8,701 bases of DNA, taken from the NCBI GenBank assembly GCA_016215305.1, contig JACRKI010000183.1, positions 1 to 8,701 of the forward strand, read 5' to 3'. Positions 5,792 to 8,701 of this stretch are shown here, in pieces; within the stretch, counting starts at the first letter, position 1; every line of letters begins with the position of its first letter. The stretch is from Candidatus Woesearchaeota archaeon. GTDB lineage: Archaea; Nanobdellota; Nanobdellia; Woesearchaeales; DSVV01. Below the pieces are notes generated by a model. That model was given only the letters and a program-made list of their open reading frames with translations, did not search any database and was not told the DNA's origin. The translations under genes and the position numbers were made by a program.

Positions 5792-7027
5792 TCACAAGAA
5801 TTGATACGTCGTTATTCCCACCATAATCAACGTCGCCAATGTCAGCACACCAAAAGAAATCCAGCACAAAATATTATAGCCTTTTGCGTTGACATGCTCT
5901 CCCATCACTTTCTCATTGTTGACCAGATACATAATCGCAAGAAGAATAATAGGCAGCATCAATCCATTAATCACCTGCGCAAGAATAATAATCGGAACAA
6001 GCGGGACATGCGGCAACAAAACCATAATCATCGGCGGCACGACAAGCAGCGTAATCACTGCATAAAATTCCTTTGCTTCATGCAATTTTTTGTTCACGCC
6101 GGATTCCCAGCCAAACGCTTCACAGACATAATACGCAGTGGAAAGCGGCAGAATAAACGCGCCAAAAAACGCAGCAGCAAACAATCCAATCGCGAATAAT
6201 AATCCCGCAAACCTGCCTGCAAACGGTTCGAGCGCAACCGCCGCTTCTGCCGCGCTCGTGATGTGCACGCCATACACAAACAATGTTGCGGCGGCAGCAA
6301 GAAGAATGAAAAAAGAAATTGCGTTGGAAACAATTCCTCCAATAATCAATTCCCATTTTGAATAAATGTACTCACTCATTTTTACTCCTTTTTCTACAAT
6401 CGATGCCTGCAAATAAAATTGCATCCACGGCGCGATCGTTGTTCCGATAATGCCGACGAGCAGAATCCAGTAATTCTTGTCTGTTGAAAAAACAGGAGTA
6501 ATTGTGCTCTTTGCGACGTGCATCCAGTTAGGATGCGCAAGAAACCCAGAGAAAATATAAGTCACATAAAACAAACACATCAGCAGAAACGCTTTCTCCA
6601 AAGATTTGTAATTGACACGAATAATCATAAACAACACAAAAAATCCTGCGAACAAAACAACCAAAAATCTGTTGAAGCCCAACAGTTCTGACGCCGCCGC
6701 GATTCCCGCGAACTCAGAAACAGTTGTCGCGAAATTCGCGATGAACAAGCCAATCATCAAAAAAACAGTCATCTTCAATCCAAAATTTTCTCTGATAAGA
6801 TCAGCAAGCCCTTTTCCTGTGACTACTCCCATTCGCGCGCACATTTCCTGTGTTATGACCAGAAGAATAGTTAAGGGAATCATCGTCCAGAAAAGTGCGT
6901 AACCAAACTCCGCGCCCGCGACAGACCACGTGGTAATTCCTCCTGCGTCATTGCCTGCGATCGCGCTAATGATTCCAGGACCTATTAATCCAATGAATAA
7001 CAATATGTTTCGAAGATGTTTCTTCAT
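5792..7027 (-). CDS. NRAMP/SLC11-family divalent cation transporter, non-canonical (possibly Mg2+)
   Basis: A 411-residue inner-membrane protein with about 11 transmembrane helices and the LeuT-like NRAMP fold, which drives uptake of divalent metals. TM1 carries GPGIISAIAGNDAGG (16-30), and the partner motif in TM6 is GTTIAPWMQFYLQAS (195-209). In classical Mn2+/Fe2+ NRAMPs these sites read DPGN and MPH; here they are DAGG (D27 kept, Asn lost) and APW (the metal-selective Met and the His lost). Loss of that methionine is the feature reported for the Mg2+-transporting NRAMP-related branch (NRMT), so Mg2+ is the favoured substrate by inference. The ATG overlaps the TGA of the preceding gene (ATGA at 7027-7024), with AGGAG 5 nt upstream, so it is co-translated with the MgtE_N/CBS protein, its likely regulatory partner. 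Confidence 0.88.
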   Translation of the reverse strand: MKKHLRNILLFIGLIGPGIISAIAGNDAGGITTWSVAGAEFGYALFWTMIPLTILLVITQEMCARMGVVTGKGLADLIRENFGLKMTVFLMIGLFIANFATTVSEFAGIAAASELLGFNRFLVVLFAGFFVLFMIIRVNYKSLEKAFLLMCLFYVTYIFSGFLAHPNWMHVAKSTITPVFSTDKNYWILLVGIIGTTIAPWMQFYLQASIVEKGVKMSEYIYSKWELIIGGIVSNAISFFILLAAAATLFVYGVHITSAAEAAVALEPFAGRFAGLLFAIGLFAAAFFGAFILPLSTAYYVCEAFGWESGVNKKLHEAKEFYAVITLLVVPPMIMVLLPHVPLVPIIILAQVINGLMLPIILLAIMYLVNNEKVMGEHVNAKGYNILCWISFGVLTLATLIMVGITTYQFL

Positions 7028-8331
7028 TTTTTCTCCTGTTCAATTTTCTTTTGTCTTTTTGCGCGTTTCAGAATAAACTTTCTTCTGATCCATGATTTAG
7101 GAATGACTTCAGATAACACCTGATCTGCGGTGATAATTCCCTTCAAGGTTGCCTGTTCATCCACAACTGGAATCATATAAAAATTATATTTTTCGAGCGC
7201 AGTCGCAAGGTCTTGTTTTGAGGTTTGCGGATAGACGACAAATGGTTTTTTCCTCATGAATGTTTTGAGCTGCTGCCGCGGCTTTGCAGTCAGCAATGTT
7301 CGCATCGAAAGTGTGCCTACCAAATGCTGTTCATGATCCACGACAAGGAGAACGTGCGTTTTATCTGCAGAAGGTTTTGCTTTTCTAATATTGCCAACAG
7401 CTTTTGCAGCAGTGTCCATATCATGCAGCGCGAAATAATCAGTCCGCATTAATGCGCCGGCACTATCTTCAGGATATTGCATCAAATCAGAGATTCGTTT
7501 TGCTTTTTCATGATTCATCTGATTTAAAATCACTTTTGCTTTTTCTCCTTCAAGAATTCCCAGCACATCCGCGGCATTATGCGGCGGCATGCTTTCCAGC
7601 AAATCAACCAAACGATTAATTTTGAGTCCTTTGAAAAATGATTCCTGCACCGCAGGTCCTGCTTCAACGAATGTTTTTGCAGCTGTTTTCTTGTCCAGTC
7701 TGTTGAAAATAAGCATCTGCTCTTTTGGGCTTAACTCTTCCATCAAATCAGCAATGTCTCCCGGATGCATCTCTGCTATTTTATTTTTCGCTTCTTTGAG
7801 ATGTAAATGTCCTTTTGCCTCTTTTGTTTCCAGCGGTTCCACAGATTTCCACGGAATTATTTTTTCCGAACTAAATTTATACACTACTTTTCCTAAAAAA
7901 TGCTGTTTTAATCCCAGGCGCCGCAAAAAGCTTGTTGTTCCGACACAAACTCCTGTAATACAAAATTGTTCCTCCACTTTGTTGAGAAGGAGATCATTGA
8001 CGCGGACTACTTTCACGCCGCTGACATCAATAATCTGTTTGTCCAATAATTCATGCGCAAGAAGATCTGTTTCATGCACAAAAAGCGGCTGCATTTCCGC
8101 GCTCGTTATATTGAGAAGAATCGAATATGATGCAGATCCGTTCTCTTGTTTTATTCCTTCCACATATTCCAAGGAAAGTTTTTTCTTATATTTATCCTTT
8201 GCAAGAAAGACAATGTATTTCACAGGAGCGTATTCTGTTCCATCCTGAAATACCAAATCGCAGAGTATGCCGATTGTTTTTCCTTCTTTATCTATCACTG
8301 CTTTCTGCAGGAGCTCTGTGAAAAAGACCAT
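7024..8331 (-). CDS. PRC-barrel + MgtE_N + CBS-pair protein, soluble Mg2+-sensor-like
   Basis: 435 residues without a membrane segment. Residues about 5-100 look like a PRC-barrel-type domain (AVIDKEGKTIGILCDLVFQD, YAPVKYIVF), followed by a second, similar segment at about 100-165 (LLDKQIIDVSGVKVVRVNDL). Residues about 182-285 form the MgtE N-terminal superhelix: MHPGDIADLMEEL, LDKKTAAKTF, and the linker YPEDSAGALMRTDYF (286-300), almost as in true MgtE. Two CBS domains follow (about 300-350 and 355-410), then a basic tail (RRKFILKRAKRQKK). In MgtE this cytosolic module binds Mg2+ and closes the channel when Mg2+ is plentiful; here the MgtE channel domain is absent and an NRAMP-type carrier is translated from the next, overlapping gene. 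The likely role is Mg2+-dependent gating of that carrier. It starts at the ATG at 8331 with GGGGTG 5 nt upstream. Confidence 0.88.
   Translation of the reverse strand: MVFFTELLQKAVIDKEGKTIGILCDLVFQDGTEYAPVKYIVFLAKDKYKKKLSLEYVEGIKQENGSASYSILLNITSAEMQPLFVHETDLLAHELLDKQIIDVSGVKVVRVNDLLLNKVEEQFCITGVCVGTTSFLRRLGLKQHFLGKVVYKFSSEKIIPWKSVEPLETKEAKGHLHLKEAKNKIAEMHPGDIADLMEELSPKEQMLIFNRLDKKTAAKTFVEAGPAVQESFFKGLKINRLVDLLESMPPHNAADVLGILEGEKAKVILNQMNHEKAKRISDLMQYPEDSAGALMRTDYFALHDMDTAAKAVGNIRKAKPSADKTHVLLVVDHEQHLVGTLSMRTLLTAKPRQQLKTFMRKKPFVVYPQTSKQDLATALEKYNFYMIPVVDEQATLKGIITADQVLSEVIPKSWIRRKFILKRAKRQKKIEQEKK
7033..7037 (-). promoter_or_regulatory. Shine-Dalgarno site of the NRAMP gene
   Basis: AGGAG on the minus strand, 5 nt before the ATG at 7027. 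It lies inside the last codons of the MgtE_N/CBS gene and permits re-initiation at the ATGA overlap, which would keep the two proteins in a fixed ratio. Confidence 0.65.
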
Positions 8332-8336
8332 TGCCG

Positions 8337-8342
8337 CACCCC
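8337..8342 (-). promoter_or_regulatory. Shine-Dalgarno site of the MgtE_N/CBS gene
   Basis: GGGGTG on the minus strand, 5 nt before the ATG at 8331. It pairs with the archaeal 16S tail apart from one G-U. With the TATA box at 8378-8386 the leader would be about 25 nt. Confidence 0.5.
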
Positions 8343-8377
8343 GAATCAGTTTCTTTTGTCTGCTTTCATGTTATCAT

Positions 8378-8386
8378 GTTATAATG
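8378..8386 (-). promoter_or_regulatory. TATA box of the MgtE_N/CBS-NRAMP operon
   Basis: On the minus strand this reads CATTATAAC, placing transcription start near 8356. Its upstream edge, where the BRE should be, coincides with the first arm of the 9-bp inverted repeat (8385-8393). Next to it on the plus strand CATGTTAT occurs twice in tandem (8368-8375 and, as CATGTTAT again, 8376... with the last bases inside the TATA element). Confidence 0.5.
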
Positions 8387-8424
8387 AACGTGCCAAATAT
8401 TCGAACATTCCGTATGCACGTTCA
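8385..8424. repeat. Inverted repeat 1, 9-bp arms, operator-like
   Basis: TGAACGTGC (8385-8393) and GCACGTTCA (8416-8424) are perfect reverse complements separated by 22 bp. The spacer holds a small TTCGAA palindrome (8400-8405). The left arm covers the BRE position of the minus-strand TATA box, so a dimeric regulator bound here would block TFB and repress the Mg2+-type operon. A hairpin in RNA is possible, but no T run follows in either direction. Confidence 0.6.
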
Positions 8425-8430
8425 CTATCC

Positions 8431-8472
8431 AGCTGAGGCGATACAAATGTTAGATAATAAATCGCCTCAGCT
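8431..8472. repeat. Inverted repeat 2, 12-bp arms, operator-like
   Basis: AGCTGAGGCGAT (8431-8442) and ATCGCCTCAGCT (8461-8472) are perfect reverse complements separated by 18 bp. The right arm ends exactly at the first base of the plus-strand TATA box (8472-8481), so it occupies that promoter's BRE. The arms are clearly more GC-rich than their surroundings. The sequence is unrelated to inverted repeat 1. As DNA it looks like an operator; as RNA it would be a stable stem without a T run directly after it. Confidence 0.65.
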
Positions 8473-8481
8473 ATATAAAAA
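8472..8481 (+). promoter_or_regulatory. Plus-strand TATA box, divergent to the Mg2+-type operon
   Basis: TATATAAAAA is a very good archaeal TATA box, predicting transcription to the right from about 8502. No start codon with a long frame follows within the window, so it would drive either the structured element at 8553-8701 as part of a leader, or a gene beyond the edge. It may also be a chance AT-rich match. Confidence 0.4.
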
Positions 8482-8545
8482 GGTTTGTCTTTTTTCAGTA
8501 GATTCGAAAGTGATTCTCTGATATCTTAATTTCTGTATTTTGACC

Positions 8546-8551
8546 AAAAAA
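8546..8551 (-). terminator. T6 run after the structured RNA (minus strand)
   Basis: On the minus strand TTTTTT follows the closing helix of the structured element by a few bases. This is the expected 3' end signal for a stable RNA transcribed leftward, and supports that orientation. Confidence 0.45.
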
Positions 8552-8552
8552 T

Positions 8553-8701
8553 AACAACAACACTGGCACAGACGGTCAACTTTTTGGCTCTCTTCCCATA
8601 TCAAAAGCCAAAAAGCTTGTCCTACTCCACAATCCACAACCCTAGCCTTCACTTCGTTCAGGCGTAGGAACGTGGGTTGTTCCGTCTAGCCAGTGTTGTT
8701 A
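8553..8701 (-). ncRNA. Structured RNA element, three-way junction; possible divergent 5S rRNA
   Basis: The ends pair as AACAACACTGGC (8556-8567) with GCCAGTGTTGTT (8689-8700), 12 bp, then after a small internal loop AGACGG (8570-8575) with CCGTCT (8682-8687). Inside are two arms. One is CTTTTTGGCT (8580-8589) with AGCCAAAAAG (8606-8615). The other is ACAACCC (8636-8642) with GGGTTGT (8674-8680), which encloses CGTTC (8655-8659) with GAACG (8668-8672) or the competing GCCT (8645-8648) with AGGC (8660-8663). One closing helix and two arms is the 5S rRNA layout. On the minus strand 8672-8647 reads CGTTCCTACGCC then TGAACGAAGTGAAG, much like the 5S loop C/helix III region (CGTTCCCAT..CCGAAC..AAGTTAAG). 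Against 5S: about 148 nt is long, and an A/T-only stretch sits in one arm. Alternatives are a plus-strand leader element or a small inverted-repeat mobile element. Confidence 0.5.

Noticed and set aside
5786..6199. 137-codon plus-strand frame opposite the NRAMP gene
   Set aside because: Rich in His/Asn/Arg, as expected for the antisense of membrane-helix codons; the minus strand carries a clear transporter.
6220..6245. GGTTCGAGCGCAACC resembling a tRNA T-arm
   Set aside because: It lies within NRAMP codons, and no acceptor, D or anticodon arms are found around it.
7589..8248. 219-codon plus-strand frame opposite the MgtE_N/CBS gene
   Set aside because: Ser/Cys/Phe-rich antisense shadow of a gene with clear domains.
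8467..8652. 61-codon minus-strand frame over the structured element
   Set aside because: The composition is unlike a protein (CQCCCYF), and the bases are explained by the RNA-like stems.
8332..8701. M-box type Mg2+ riboswitch upstream of the Mg2+-type operon
   Set aside because: The stems and conserved bases of the M-box are not visible, the minus-strand promoter lies downstream of the structured element, and the leader is only about 25 nt.
1..8701. CRISPR array, insertion sequence or prophage
   Set aside because: No regularly spaced direct repeats, transposase, integrase or phage structural genes are seen.

Overview
The window looks like a piece of an archaeal chromosome, most likely from a DPANN-type lineage (Woesearchaeota/Pacearchaeota-like). 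Four things point there. The partial gene at the left edge has the classic archaeal type IV pilin N-terminus (KKAVSPLIATVLLIAFAV). Several genes have a TATA box about 25 nt before the start codon and no leader. Other starts carry Shine-Dalgarno sites matching the archaeal 16S tail (GGTGATC, AGGAG). A DUF2683/RelE toxin-antitoxin pair of archaeal style is present. Lineage is inferred from these traits; no phylogeny was run.

Layout. 1-391 (-): 5' part of a pilin-like secreted protein, divergent from a DUF1385/YqhQ-type membrane protein at 643-1572 (+). 1573-1783: convergent intergenic stretch with a T-rich terminator and inverted repeats. 1784-2350 (-): short YgfZ/GcvT-like protein, divergent from a DUF2683 antitoxin (2442-2675) and RelE/ParE toxin (2677-2961). 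The toxin stop directly abuts the stop of purB (2962-4347, -). 4348-4696: purB promoter plus what looks like the decayed C-terminus of a nucleotide kinase. 4697-5656 (-): a PurC-fold protein whose scaffold is recognisable but whose hallmark active-site motifs are largely replaced.

5792-8331 (-): a two-gene operon with a 4-nt ATGA overlap. The first gene encodes a soluble PRC-barrel + MgtE_N + CBS-pair protein, and the second an NRAMP/SLC11-family transporter with non-canonical metal-binding motifs. Together they resemble a Mg2+ transport system in which the MgtE cytosolic sensor is a separate protein serving an unrelated membrane channel/carrier.

8332-8701: a regulatory and RNA region. Two perfect inverted repeats (9 bp and 12 bp arms) each sit on the BRE position of one of two divergent TATA boxes. 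Next to them is a highly structured ~148-nt element with an 18-bp closing helix and two internal arms. On the minus strand it ends in T6 and resembles 5S rRNA in topology and in part of its sequence.

The most interesting items are the altered PurC-like protein beside purB, the split Mg2+-sensor/NRAMP operon with its operator-like repeats, and the structured RNA at the right edge.
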